From Methanosaeta sp. PtaB.Bin039 (GTDB taxonomy: Archaea; Halobacteriota; Methanosarcinia; Methanotrichales; Methanotrichaceae), in assembly GCA_002067795.1 (NCBI GenBank), contig MVQI01000013.1, forward strand, positions 1 through 39,364: a stretch of 39,364 bases of DNA, written 5' to 3'. The notes under the pieces were generated by a model. The model was given only the letters and a program-made list of their open reading frames with translations. It did no database searches and was not told the origin of the DNA. How positions within the stretch are numbered: the first letter of the stretch is position 1; every line of letters starts with the position of its first letter. The position numbers and the translations under genes were made by a program. Positions 31,021 to 38,829 of this stretch are shown piece by piece.

Positions 31021-32052
31021 CTAATCGGTGCGCTTCTCCTCGGATTGAATCCCAGGCACACCTTCTCTCATCCGCCGCTGGTAGTAGCTCAATGGATGGC
31101 GGACGTGGCGGCATGTGGCGTTCTCCCCGGGGCAGTTGCCGTAGGTTGCCATGGTTGCGCAGGACGGAGGCCTGTATCTGGTTCCTGAGGAGCCGCATAT
31201 ATGCTGCACCTGATACCGAGTCCGCTCCTCATCGAAGTCCGGGCTGTTGTTGAATACGGCAACCACCCGGTCAACATCCATGTTTATGTTCAGGAGAAAC
31301 GAGGTCAGCGCGAAGCGGGCGGTATGAGCCAGGTTGACGCCACCGGCCAGCTGGTCAAGCATGGCTCTCATGCAGGGCGGAAATGCCTCCTCCTGCACCT
31401 CGCCAAGATCGGTCCTGTCCAGGGCCTGACGGGCGGCCAGGTCCTCCTTCAAAGGCTTTAGCAGGTCTGCCAATCCCTGGCAGATGCCCTCCATCCGCAC
31501 AGGAAGGCCCTGTGAGACCCGGTCGCGCACCCTCTCCTCAAGAAGCCGCCTCAGCTCTTCTGTGGTAACGGTGAGGCGGCCGCGGTGAAGCGGGCGGTTG
31601 ACCAGCTTCCAGCGAGGATGGCGGAACCGGGATGCCGATCTGATATAATCTGTGAAGTGCAGCCAGATCAGATCACCATCGATCTCAGGCTCCATCTGGA
31701 GGTCCTGTGCCAGGACCAGCAGGTCAGGTGGATCGCAATCGGCCATCCTCTGTGAGCAGAGCTTGGCCTCGGCCAGCGAATAGCGGCGCAGGATGCTCTC
31801 GTCATCCAGGCAGGAGACCAGGACTCGGGCCAGCGGATAGGAGAGCAGCTCCACCTGGTCCTTTACCTCCTGGGAATACCCAGCTTCGGGCGGCTCCGGT
31901 ATCTGGCCGAAGATTGCACCTCTCACCCTCTCAACTGCGCGGCGGCGCACCGGCAGAAATCCCCGTCCGGATATCAGATCATCGATGCTGTGTCCCTTCA
32001 GCCGGACCAGGCTCTGTGCTTCCCTGGTGAATGGGAACAGGTCAGGCCTCAT
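31021..32052 (-). CDS. priL: DNA primase large subunit PriL
   Basis: Non-catalytic iron-sulfur subunit of the archaeal/eukaryotic primase, partner of PriS. The C-terminal domain holds the 4Fe-4S ligands: PPCMRAM (Cys227), RYRPPSCATM (Cys298), GNCPG (Cys307) and ATCRHVRHPLSYY (Cys314). The N-terminal two-thirds are helical, as in the family. At 343 aa the length is normal. It starts 13 bases after the pcn stop, so the two are co-transcribed. priS is not in the window. Confidence 0.93.
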   Translation of the reverse strand: MRPDLFPFTREAQSLVRLKGHSIDDLISGRGFLPVRRRAVERVRGAIFGQIPEPPEAGYSQEVKDQVELLSYPLARVLVSCLDDESILRRYSLAEAKLCSQRMADCDPPDLLVLAQDLQMEPEIDGDLIWLHFTDYIRSASRFRHPRWKLVNRPLHRGRLTVTTEELRRLLEERVRDRVSQGLPVRMEGICQGLADLLKPLKEDLAARQALDRTDLGEVQEEAFPPCMRAMLDQLAGGVNLAHTARFALTSFLLNINMDVDRVVAVFNNSPDFDEERTRYQVQHICGSSGTRYRPPSCATMATYGNCPGENATCRHVRHPLSYYQRRMREGVPGIQSEEKRTD

Positions 32053-32065
32053 CCCCGGACTTGCA

Positions 32066-32797
32066 TCACTCCTGTTCTATCCTAGGCGCCAGGAGGTAGC
32101 TTATCTCAACCTCCTTGATACGGAACCCGATGCGGAGCGGGTAGTCCACGCCCAGCTCGAGTTTGACCTCTGAGGCCTTGCCGATCGACTTGCTCATGTC
32201 GGATAGGTAGTCGAGCGAGAACAAGGACCTGGCCTGGCCAGGCTTGAGCCCCAGAAGCTCGCTGCTTGGGATGGTCAGCTTGAGGGCGTCGATATCGCCC
32301 TTTGCCTCCATGTAGAACATATCGTCGGCCACTCCCAGAACAACGTGGTCGCTCACCTTCTCGGCTGCCTTGACCGCCCGGCGCAGCTCAGCCCCTGTGA
32401 GGGTGACATGAGCGGGCAGGTCCAGTTCTGGTATGCGGGGCTCCTTTCTTATAGCGCTTGGGTCGATCAGGCTAAGGGTGTACGAGAGGGAACCCACGCC
32501 TATCTTCAGCTTGTGGCTCTCCTCGTCCAGCTCCAGGCTGACGCTCTCACCCCGGTCGGCCATGCTCAACAGATCGCTGAGCCTTACCAGATCTATCCCG
32601 ATCTCTCCGGGAGTGGCCTTGAAGAACTGAAACGCTGAAGAGTCGACCTTCAGGGAAACCATGGCTACGTTGGCGGGATCTACCGCCTTGAGCTCCAGGC
32701 CTTTCTCGGAAATGGCGAACTTCACTTCGTCCACGAGCGACGAGACCGCCTCTACGGCGTCCTTTATAGCTTCCGCATCGATAACCGCCTTTAACAT
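32066..32797 (-). CDS. pcn: DNA polymerase sliding clamp (PCNA)
   Basis: Ring-forming processivity factor. It starts MLKAVIDAEAIKDAVEAVSSLVDE and continues GLELKAVDPANVAMVSLKV, the family signature region. Later come LSMADRGESVSLELDEESHKLKIGVG and the central SLIDPSAIRKEPRIPELDLP with the interdomain loop. The C-terminal half ends DYPLRIGFRIKEVEISYLLAPRIEQE. At 243 aa it is one complete two-domain monomer. A TATA box at about 32830-32840 and GGAGGGG upstream of the ATG give it its own promoter inside the cluster. Confidence 0.97.
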   Translation of the reverse strand: MLKAVIDAEAIKDAVEAVSSLVDEVKFAISEKGLELKAVDPANVAMVSLKVDSSAFQFFKATPGEIGIDLVRLSDLLSMADRGESVSLELDEESHKLKIGVGSLSYTLSLIDPSAIRKEPRIPELDLPAHVTLTGAELRRAVKAAEKVSDHVVLGVADDMFYMEAKGDIDALKLTIPSSELLGLKPGQARSLFSLDYLSDMSKSIGKASEVKLELGVDYPLRIGFRIKEVEISYLLAPRIEQE

Positions 32798-32858
32798 CCT
32801 GGCCCCTCCGGCATGAGATCAATTTTCTGATAAAAATACTTTATCGTCGAGGGTCCCG

Positions 32859-33167
32859 TCAGTCGTACTCTCTCCAGGTGTTGCTGCACTTTGTGCAGCG
32901 GAAGAACCGGACCTCGGACTCGTCTGCCGACCGCAGCTGCCGAAGCCACCAGTAGGCGGTATCGTTTCCGCATTCCGGGCATCGCATCCTGGTGGTTGGC
33001 AGGCCTGCGGAGACCTCCTCCAGCACCGGAACCACCCGATCCAACTGGTTGGTGCGGCTGACCATGGGCCCGCTCTCCTTCTTTTGGACCTTGCGGCCGC
33101 ACTTGCGGCAGACCATCACGCCCTGCTTTGGGATCATGATGCTCTTGCAATCAGGACAGAACTCCAT
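32859..33167 (-). CDS. tfs: Transcription factor S (TFIIS-like RNA cleavage factor)
   Basis: Stimulates transcript cleavage by backtracked archaeal RNA polymerase. The N-terminal zinc ribbon has CPDC and CRKC (Cys4, Cys7, Cys20, Cys23). The C-terminal ribbon has CPEC and CTKC (Cys63, Cys66, Cys91, Cys94). The acidic hairpin LRSADESE (Asp82, Glu83) that enters the polymerase secondary channel is present, which distinguishes active TFS from inactive paralogues. Length 102 aa is standard. The promoter overlaps that of the divergent ACT-domain gene. It is followed by pcn and priL, an arrangement widely kept in euryarchaea. Confidence 0.96.
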   Translation of the reverse strand: MEFCPDCKSIMIPKQGVMVCRKCGRKVQKKESGPMVSRTNQLDRVVPVLEEVSAGLPTTRMRCPECGNDTAYWWLRQLRSADESEVRFFRCTKCSNTWREYD

Positions 33168-33185
33168 CGGGACTTTCCTTCAGCC

Positions 33186-33202
33186 CTCGCAATATTAAAG
33201 TT
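33186..33202. promoter_or_regulatory. Overlapping divergent TATA elements (tfs and ACT-domain gene)
   Basis: CAATATTAAAG on the plus strand predicts a start near 33222, ten bases before GTG 33232. CTTTAATATTG on the minus strand predicts a start close to the tfs ATG (33167). Both transcripts would have very short leaders. Confidence 0.45.
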
Positions 33203-33231
33203 TACGAGGCGACAAACATCGTCCAGATAAT

Positions 33232-33909
33232 GTGGAATGCCGGGGGTTGGCCTTGAGCTCTGCGATAAACGTGATCTGTGAGGATAAGCCGGGGATGCTA
33301 CGCGACATAGCCGGTGCCGTGGCCTGTCGGGGGGGCAACATAGTCTATACTCAGCAGTTCGTGCTGGAACGAGGCGTGAACCTGGGCCGGTCTTCGGTCT
33401 ACATGGAGATAGATGGGGATACGGGAGGGCTGGTGGAAACCCTCTCCGATATGCCGGGCATCTTCGAGGTGAGCGTACACCAGCCGTTCGACAAGATATA
33501 CGGCTCTCGCGTGATCATAATAGGAGGCGGGGCACAGGTGGCCCAGGCAGCGGTGGGAGCAGTCTCTGAGGCAGACCGCCACAATCTTCGAGGGGAGCGC
33601 ATCTCGGTGGACACCATCCCCCTGGTAGGCGAGACCGCCATCGCCGATGCGGTCAGCGCAGTTGGCCGGCTGCACCGGGCCTCAATCCTGGTACTGGCCG
33701 GCGCCCTGATGGGTGGGCGGATAACCGAGGAGATGGCCAAGCTTCAGAAGGAGGGGATCCCGGTGATCGCCCTGAAGATGGCAGGCTCCGTCCCCCAGCA
33801 GGCCGATCTTGTGGTCACCGATCCGATCCAGGCAGGCACCTTTGCCGTGATGCACGTGGCCAGAACCGCCGTATTCGATATAGGCCGGGTGCGGGGAAAG
33901 GAGTTCTGA
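33232..33909 (+). CDS. ACT-domain protein (DUF5612-like, methanogen-specific type)
   Basis: Residues about 10-85 form an ACT domain (SSAINVICEDKPGMLRDIAG, GGNIVYTQQFV), a ligand-binding fold usually sensing amino acids. The C-terminal domain (about 95-225) has IIIGGGAQVAQAAVGAVSEAD, GETAIADAVSAVGRLHRASI and LVLAGALMGGRITEEMAKLQ, and resembles the DUF5612 domain found in methanogens. The precise role is unknown; links to amino acid or cofactor metabolism are guesses. The start is GTG 33232; TTG 33247 is an in-frame alternative with GGGGG before it. Confidence 0.78.
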   Translation: MECRGLALSSAINVICEDKPGMLRDIAGAVACRGGNIVYTQQFVLERGVNLGRSSVYMEIDGDTGGLVETLSDMPGIFEVSVHQPFDKIYGSRVIIIGGGAQVAQAAVGAVSEADRHNLRGERISVDTIPLVGETAIADAVSAVGRLHRASILVLAGALMGGRITEEMAKLQKEGIPVIALKMAGSVPQQADLVVTDPIQAGTFAVMHVARTAVFDIGRVRGKEF

Positions 33910-33919
33910 AAACGGGTCC

Positions 33920-33943
33920 GCTCCGTCTTTCGAAAGACGGAGC
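33920..33943. terminator. 24-bp perfect palindrome after the ACT-domain gene
   Basis: Arms GCTCCGTCTTTC and GAAAGACGGAGC are exact complements with no spacer, starting 11 bases after the stop. As RNA this folds into a hairpin capped by the central TTCGAA bases. It is probably a transcription end between convergent genes. Confidence 0.5.
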
Positions 33944-33966
33944 TTCGGAGGGCTGTTCTGCCTCTT

Positions 33967-34008
33967 GCTGTATTTGGCCAGGGCATATCCGCCCCGGCCA
34001 AATACAGC
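33967..34008. terminator. Long hairpin (13 + 4 bp) between convergent genes
   Basis: GCTGTATTTGGCC (33967-33979) pairs perfectly with GGCCAAATACAGC (33996-34008). Inside, after one mismatch, GGGC (33981-33984) pairs with GCCC (33991-33994). It lies 24 bases after the previous palindrome. Could be a bidirectional terminator, an RNA element, or the trace of a small mobile repeat. Confidence 0.5.
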
Positions 34009-34130
34009 CACCTGCGGCTTCGAGAATGGTCAATGGGCATGCGTTGGACGAAAAAGCAGATCACGGGGGGGCAAACCAAGGTCGGATGCAGCATTTTCAA
34101 AGCACGGCTCTGACCTGACTGCCGTCTTTT

Positions 34131-34454
34131 CTAAATCCGCAGTCCCATTCCCTCCAGATCCTTGAGGTTATCGCCTTCGAACAGGTCCTCAACGGTGAAG
34201 AACTCCTCACCCACCTGAAGAACGGGTGCAGTCAGGGTGAAGACCCCGCTTACCCTCAGCTCGGTGAGCGCCTCTGGGGTAGCCATATTTACCTCCTGAT
34301 AGCTCTTTCCCCAGCTCTTTATGAGCCTCTTGAGCTGCTCGCATCGTGGGCAGCTCTCCGTGGAATAAATGGTATATGTCAAGAAAACCAGTCCTGTATC
34401 ATCCGGTGCCGCCCCCCCCATTGGATGGCTGCACTTCGATCCCCAAAGCCGCAT
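34131..34454 (-). CDS. Glutaredoxin/NrdH-like thiol-disulfide protein
   Basis: The core YTIYSTESCPRCEQLKRLIK has a C-x2-C redox centre in a thioredoxin fold. SYQEVNMATPEALTELRVSG and the cis-proline region LTAPVLQVGEEFFTVEDLF follow, as in glutaredoxins. Whether it reduces disulfides or binds a cluster cannot be told. The first 24 residues (with CSHPMGG) precede the usual family start; TTG at residue 25 is an alternative. ATG 34454 is four bases after the stop of the Cys-rich gene upstream, which favours the longer, coupled start. Confidence 0.8.
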   Translation of the reverse strand: MRLWGSKCSHPMGGAAPDDTGLVFLTYTIYSTESCPRCEQLKRLIKSWGKSYQEVNMATPEALTELRVSGVFTLTAPVLQVGEEFFTVEDLFEGDNLKDLEGMGLRI

Positions 34455-34458
34455 ATTT

Positions 34459-34803
34459 TCAGCGCAGGCTCATAGGGTACTCTTTTTCCGACCACACGGC
34501 AAAGCCCTGCTCCACTGCCTGCTCGGCGCAGCGTCGGCAGCAGGAGAAGTTGGCCAGGTACTCGTCCTCTCCAATGTGGTGTTCGAAGACGTTTGTGCAG
34601 CTGAACCCGGAGATGCGACGGTAGTCCTGGCCCAGGCAGAACCCCTGATCCTCAACCGCCACCGGCCTTTCCTCCACATACCAAACCTTTGGCACCAGCA
34701 CCGGTAGGATCGCCATATCCATCCCGCATCCGCAAGGGCCGTAAACATCCTCCGGGCCCTCAAATACAATGGCCTTTGAACATCTGGGCATATCCTCTGT
34801 CAT
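34459..34803 (-). CDS. Cysteine-rich protein of unknown function, coupled to the glutaredoxin-like gene
   Basis: A 114-aa protein with cysteines in several clusters: MPRC, YGPCGCGMD, QGFCLGQ, GFSCTNVF and FSCCRRCAEQ. The last is a CCxxC pattern that could bind metal together with the earlier CGC. The C-terminal helix (CAEQAVEQGFAVW) looks globular. ATG 34803 has AGGAAT before it; an open frame up to 34845 lacks support. Its stop is four bases before the glutaredoxin-like ATG, so the two probably act together, for example in redox or metal handling (inference). No family is recognised. Confidence 0.65.
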   Translation of the reverse strand: MTEDMPRCSKAIVFEGPEDVYGPCGCGMDMAILPVLVPKVWYVEERPVAVEDQGFCLGQDYRRISGFSCTNVFEHHIGEDEYLANFSCCRRCAEQAVEQGFAVWSEKEYPMSLR

Positions 34804-35334
34804 TACCATTCCTGCCAGCACCTGACAGCTGCTCGTCCGCATCAACAGGGAAGAGCCTGCCTGGATGCAATGCCGGTACTACCTACCCGCCCGCTATTAA
34901 TCCTTGCTGCACGGGCAGGATCTCTGAACGGGCCTGTCATACTCCATATGGAGAGCAGGCCAGGCTGCCCGGGCCGTTTTGCAGGGCGATTGCCGGAAAT
35001 CCAGGCAAGATTTCGACTTTTTATTAACTTTAAGGTCATTTTCAGATGTTGCATTGGCTGCTAATTCGTTTCGGATATGGTCTCCAGATTTTCGGGATCA
35101 AATTGCGCGGAAAATTGGGAATGAGATCTTCGCCTGTGATTATTCGGCATTTGCGGCACGAAATCTATATATAATGCACTGGCGGAAGGAAACCAGCTTC
35201 TTTCGATATACCAGCGCATCCCGGACAGCCAGCCGGCCTTCTGGAGATAAGAGCGCGCAGGCTCCTTCCCTGGGCAGGCGGTTCTTGCCGATCCTGGATC
35301 GCGAATTGGGTTTAGGCCGAGAGGGAGACGATAT
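34804..35334 (+). other. Intergenic region and probable long histone leader
   Basis: About 530 bases without a supported gene. A clear TATA element, ATCTATATATAATGC at about 35163-35177, would start transcription near 35198, leaving a leader of about 135 bases before the histone ATG. In that leader GGAAGGA (near 35185) and TCCTTCC (near 35262) can pair. GGGAG just before the ATG serves as ribosome-binding site. Confidence 0.4.
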
Positions 35335-35562
35335 ATGCCTATACTACCGGTGGCTCCGGTGAGCAGGCTCATCCGTGAGGCTGGGGCCAAGAGGGTGAGC
35401 GAGAGCGCCAGGGACGAGCTGGCGGCGATCTTGGAGAGTTACGGACTGGAGGTAGCCCAGGAGGCTGTGGGTTGGGCCAACCACGCCAAGAGAAAGACTG
35501 TAAAAGCGGAGGATATCAGGGAGGCGGTGAAGAGGATCAAGCCACCAAGGTCCGGAGACTGA
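35335..35562 (+). CDS. Archaeal histone
   Basis: A 75-aa single histone fold of the HMf type: LPVAPVSRLIREAGAKRVSE (helix 1), ARDELAAILESYGLEVAQEA (central helix), then KRKTVKAEDIREAVKRIK (helix 3 with the Lys-Thr-Val-Lys-Ala-Glu-Asp-Ile signature). It wraps DNA as dimers and longer polymers. A short C-terminal tail (PPRSGD) follows. It is upstream of gatE by six bases and so is probably co-transcribed with it. Confidence 0.96.
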   Translation: MPILPVAPVSRLIREAGAKRVSESARDELAAILESYGLEVAQEAVGWANHAKRKTVKAEDIREAVKRIKPPRSGD

Positions 35563-35568
35563 CGGATT

Positions 35569-37470
35569 ATGACGATACCCCTGGAAGGGCTCGATTACCG
35601 GGCCTTGGGCCTGAAGTGCGGTATCGAGATCCACCAGCAGCTGGACTCGAGGAGCAAGCTCTTCTGCGGCTGCCCAACTGTTTTGCGAGATGCTTCGGAA
35701 TCCGACCTGGAGTTCTTCCGCTATCTTCGCCCGGCCAGAAGCGAGCTTGGCGAGATCGACAGGGCTGCTCTGGAGGAGACCCTGGTCGTTCGCCGCTTCA
35801 TATACAAGTCTTACAGCACCACCTGTCTTGTGGAGGCAGACGAGGAGCCTCCCCAGGAGCTGAACCGCGAGGCTCTGGACATCACTCTAACCATAGCCAC
35901 TCTCCTTCATATGAGCGTCGTGGATCAGGTCCATACAATGCGCAAGACGGTGATCGACGGATCAAACACGTCCGGATTCCAGCGAACCGCCTTCGTAGCC
36001 TCCCATGGGAGTATGGATACCTCGCAGGGGCCGGTGGGCATTGGCATCCTCTGCCTGGAGGAGGAGGCTGCCCGGATCATCGATGACCGGGGCGATGAGC
36101 TTGTCTTCTCACTGGACCGCCTTGGCATACCGCTCGTGGAGATCGGAACCGATCCGGACATAGTATCTCCGGAGCATGCCAGGGAGGTTGCCCAGCACAT
36201 CGGCATGATACTTCGGTCCACTGGCCGTGTCAAGCGGGGCCTCGGCACAATCCGCCAGGACGTTAACGTCTCTATACGCGGCGGAGCCCGCGTGGAGATC
36301 AAAGGGGTGCAGGAGCTCGGCCTGATCGACAGGATGGTGGAGCTGGAGGTCCTTCGTCAGGTCCGGCTGCTTGAGATAAGGGACGAGCTGGTCAGAAGAT
36401 CGGCCAGCGCCGACTTTCCAGTCATCGATGTAACCGACCATTTGCGCTCAAGCTCCTCCCGGGTGGTTCTGGGTGCCATCAAGAAGGGCGGCTCTGTCCT
36501 GGCAGCACGGCTTCAAGGATTCGCCGGCCTGGTTGGCAGGGAGGTCCAGCCCGGCCGCCGCCTGGGAACAGAGATGTCCGACCGGGCCAAGCGGGCCGGT
36601 GTGGGCGGCCTGTTCCATACCGATGAGCTTCCAGCATACGGCATCACAGCAGAGGAAGTATCATCTCTACGCTCTTTGGTTGGGGCAGAGGAGGGAGATG
36701 CCGTGATCTTGGTGGCCGCGCCGCTTCAGCGGGCGGAAAAAGCCATGCACGCCGCGCTGAGGAGGGCGATGGAGGCAATTTCCGGCGTCCCCGAGGAGAC
36801 CAGGCGCGCTCTGCCAGAGGGCACCTCGGAGTACATGCGACCACTGCCCGGCTCAGCCCGGATGTACCCGGAGACCGACGTTCCGCCGGTCGTCGTTACC
36901 GGCGAGATGCTCGCAGGTCTGAAACTTCCTGAGCTGTTCACTGAGAGGGCCAGCCGCTTCGAGCGCCAATACGGACTGAACCAGGAGCTGGCCAAGTTGA
37001 TGGCCTCGTCGCCCAACTTCCAGCTCTTCGAGGACATAGTGTCTGAATTCAAGTCCGCCCCCTCCGTGGTGGTGAGGACGCTTGAGACCACCCCGGTGGA
37101 GCTGGCTCGGGAAGGCGTTGCGACATCGCTCTTGCAGGAGAGGCACTTCCGGGAATGCTTCGCCCTGCTTGCCAGAGGGGCAGTTGCCAAGGAAGGCCTT
37201 CCCTCCCTTCTTCGGGCCTTTGCCGAAGATCCGGAGATCGAGGCGCTGGAAGCTGCTGAGAAGGCGGGATTGGGCGGCCTGGGGTCGTCTGAAGTTGAGG
37301 CCATTATCCGTGAGATCGTGCGATCCAGGGCGGATCTGGTAAGGGATAGGAAGGAGCGGTCTGTCGGCCCACTTATGGGCGCGGCCATGCAGATGCTGCG
37401 TGGCCGGGCAGACGGGGCGCTGGTCAGCGAGCTGCTCCGCCGGGAGATCGAGCGCCTGCTGCAGTCCTGA
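35569..37470 (+). CDS. gatE: Glutamyl-tRNA(Gln) amidotransferase subunit E
   Basis: With GatD it converts Glu-tRNA(Gln) to Gln-tRNA(Gln), the archaea-specific route for making glutaminyl-tRNA. The N-terminal GatB/E domain shows LGLKCGIEIHQQLDSRSKLFC with the zinc-binding CGCP, then HTMRKTVIDGSNTSGFQRTA, IGILCLEEEAARI, RLGIPLVEIGTDPD and GLGTIRQDVNVSI. A GAD-like insert (about 280-410) distinguishes GatE from GatB, and the C-terminal helical and YqeY-like parts contain ELAKLMASSPNFQLFEDIV. At 633 aa it is full length. gatD is not in the window. Confidence 0.97.
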   Translation: MTIPLEGLDYRALGLKCGIEIHQQLDSRSKLFCGCPTVLRDASESDLEFFRYLRPARSELGEIDRAALEETLVVRRFIYKSYSTTCLVEADEEPPQELNREALDITLTIATLLHMSVVDQVHTMRKTVIDGSNTSGFQRTAFVASHGSMDTSQGPVGIGILCLEEEAARIIDDRGDELVFSLDRLGIPLVEIGTDPDIVSPEHAREVAQHIGMILRSTGRVKRGLGTIRQDVNVSIRGGARVEIKGVQELGLIDRMVELEVLRQVRLLEIRDELVRRSASADFPVIDVTDHLRSSSSRVVLGAIKKGGSVLAARLQGFAGLVGREVQPGRRLGTEMSDRAKRAGVGGLFHTDELPAYGITAEEVSSLRSLVGAEEGDAVILVAAPLQRAEKAMHAALRRAMEAISGVPEETRRALPEGTSEYMRPLPGSARMYPETDVPPVVVTGEMLAGLKLPELFTERASRFERQYGLNQELAKLMASSPNFQLFEDIVSEFKSAPSVVVRTLETTPVELAREGVATSLLQERHFRECFALLARGAVAKEGLPSLLRAFAEDPEIEALEAAEKAGLGGLGSSEVEAIIREIVRSRADLVRDRKERSVGPLMGAAMQMLRGRADGALVSELLRREIERLLQS

Positions 37471-37657
37471 CGGGCGGCAGCGCTGCTTTTGTGGGGAGAT
37501 AAGCCAGCCCCGGTGGAGGTCGGTTCAGATGGCCGGCGACCTCGGGGCCCTGACCGGTCCCGAGCGGTTCCCCAATCTATATAGCAGCGGGGCGAGAGAT
37601 AGGATCAGGATTCCAGTCCCCTGACCGCCAGGATAGCGGTCCTTGAGGGAGGCGGCC
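37471..37657 (+). promoter_or_regulatory. orc1 upstream region with TATA box and ribosome-binding site
   Basis: A GCAGCGCTGC palindrome followed by TTTT (37477-37490) may end the gatE transcript. ATCTATATAGC at about 37576-37586 is a TATA box with a start near 37608, and GGGAGG lies just before ATG 37658. I looked for origin recognition boxes here, as origins often adjoin orc1 genes, and did not find convincing copies. Confidence 0.45.
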
Positions 37658-38770
37658 ATGGATAAGGATATACTGCTGTGGGAGGAGACCCTTTTCAGGA
37701 ACCGCGAGGTTCTGGAGCTCGAGTACGTTCCGGAGCACTTCGCCCATCGGCAGTCCCAGATGAACGCCCTGAAGTTCTGTGTGCGCCCGGCGCTTCATGG
37801 GGCCCGGCCGGTCAACGCCCTATGTCTGGGCCCGCCAGGGACAGGCAAGACCACTGCCGTCCAGAAGCTCTTCGAGGAGATAGCCGTCCACAGCAGCTCG
37901 GTGGTCACCACCCATATCAACTGCCAGATGGATTACACCCGCTACGGCGTATTCTATCAGATATATCGCTCTTTATTTGGTCACTCTCCCCCGTCCAGCG
38001 GCATCTCGTTCAAACGCATCTTCGAGAAGGTCATGCATGGGGCTGTTGAGGAAGACAAGGTGCTCTTGGTGGCGCTGGATGACTTCAACTATCTATTCGC
38101 CGAAAAAGAGGTCGACTCGGTTCTCTACTCGCTGCTGCGAGCCCACGAGACCTGTCCGGGGGCCAGGGTGGGAGTTATAGCGATCCTCAGCGAGCCAGCT
38201 CTGCGCTATGTGTTCGATCCACGGGTGTCCTCGGTCTTCCAGCCGGAGGAGGTCGCCTTCCCCCTTTACAGCAGGAATGAGATCAGGGATATACTGAACC
38301 GGCGGGTGCAGCTGGGATTCTTTCCTGGAGTGGTCAGCCATGAGGTCCTGGAGATGGTGGTTGATAGCGCCGAACGCTCCGGGGATCTGCGGGTGGGCAT
38401 CGATCTTCTGCGCCGCTCCGGCCTGGCTGCCGAACGGCGTGCGGCCCGCTCGATATCATGCGAGGACGTATCCTCATCTCTAGAGAGGTCAAGGCTGGTG
38501 CATCTGGCCTATGCGCTGCGCTCTCTCAAGGCGGACGAGGTTTTAGTCTTGCGTCTGGCTGCGGAGCGTGAGAGCAGCCGGGCCGGCGACCTATATTCGG
38601 CATTCCAGCAGGCATCTGGGGCCGGATATACCCGTTTTCATGAGATCTTAAATAAGCTGGACGCAATCAGGCTCATAGACACCGATTTTACCGGAGCAGG
38701 ATCCCGTGGACGGAGCCGGGTGATCAAGGTGCGGTACGACCCCCAGGAGATCTTCTCCCGCACGTCATGA
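37658..38770 (+). CDS. orc1: Orc1/Cdc6 replication initiator
   Basis: AAA+ ATPase that binds replication origins and loads MCM. Walker A is GPPGTGKTT (residues 58-66). Walker B is LLVALDDFNYLF, and sensor regions follow (GVIAILSEPALRYVFDPRV). The winged-helix DNA-binding domain occupies the C-terminus (about 280-370: SLKADEVLVLRLAAERE, TRFHEILNKLDAIRLIDTDF). The ATG at 37658 is chosen for its GGGAGG; a TTG at 37643 is upstream. At 370 aa it is full length. Walker B has Asp-Asp where Asp-Glu is usual, which may affect hydrolysis. Confidence 0.95.
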   Translation: MDKDILLWEETLFRNREVLELEYVPEHFAHRQSQMNALKFCVRPALHGARPVNALCLGPPGTGKTTAVQKLFEEIAVHSSSVVTTHINCQMDYTRYGVFYQIYRSLFGHSPPSSGISFKRIFEKVMHGAVEEDKVLLVALDDFNYLFAEKEVDSVLYSLLRAHETCPGARVGVIAILSEPALRYVFDPRVSSVFQPEEVAFPLYSRNEIRDILNRRVQLGFFPGVVSHEVLEMVVDSAERSGDLRVGIDLLRRSGLAAERRAARSISCEDVSSSLERSRLVHLAYALRSLKADEVLVLRLAAERESSRAGDLYSAFQQASGAGYTRFHEILNKLDAIRLIDTDFTGAGSRGRSRVIKVRYDPQEIFSRTS

Positions 38771-38829
38771 TCCAAGGCCCATCCATTGGAATTACCATGA
38801 AAGCATTCCGAAAAGGAGGATATAGCGGT

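Noticed and set aside
30581-31198. 205-codon minus-strand frame spanning the DUF106 3' end and the priL end
   Set aside because: It overlaps two well-supported genes. The real coding content in its middle is the 50-aa gene in a different frame with its own ribosome-binding site.
37471-37657. Possible replication origin beside orc1
   Set aside because: Only a loose partial match to origin recognition box sequence (GATTCCAGTCCCCTG) was seen, with no repeated or inverted copies and no strongly AT-rich unwinding element.
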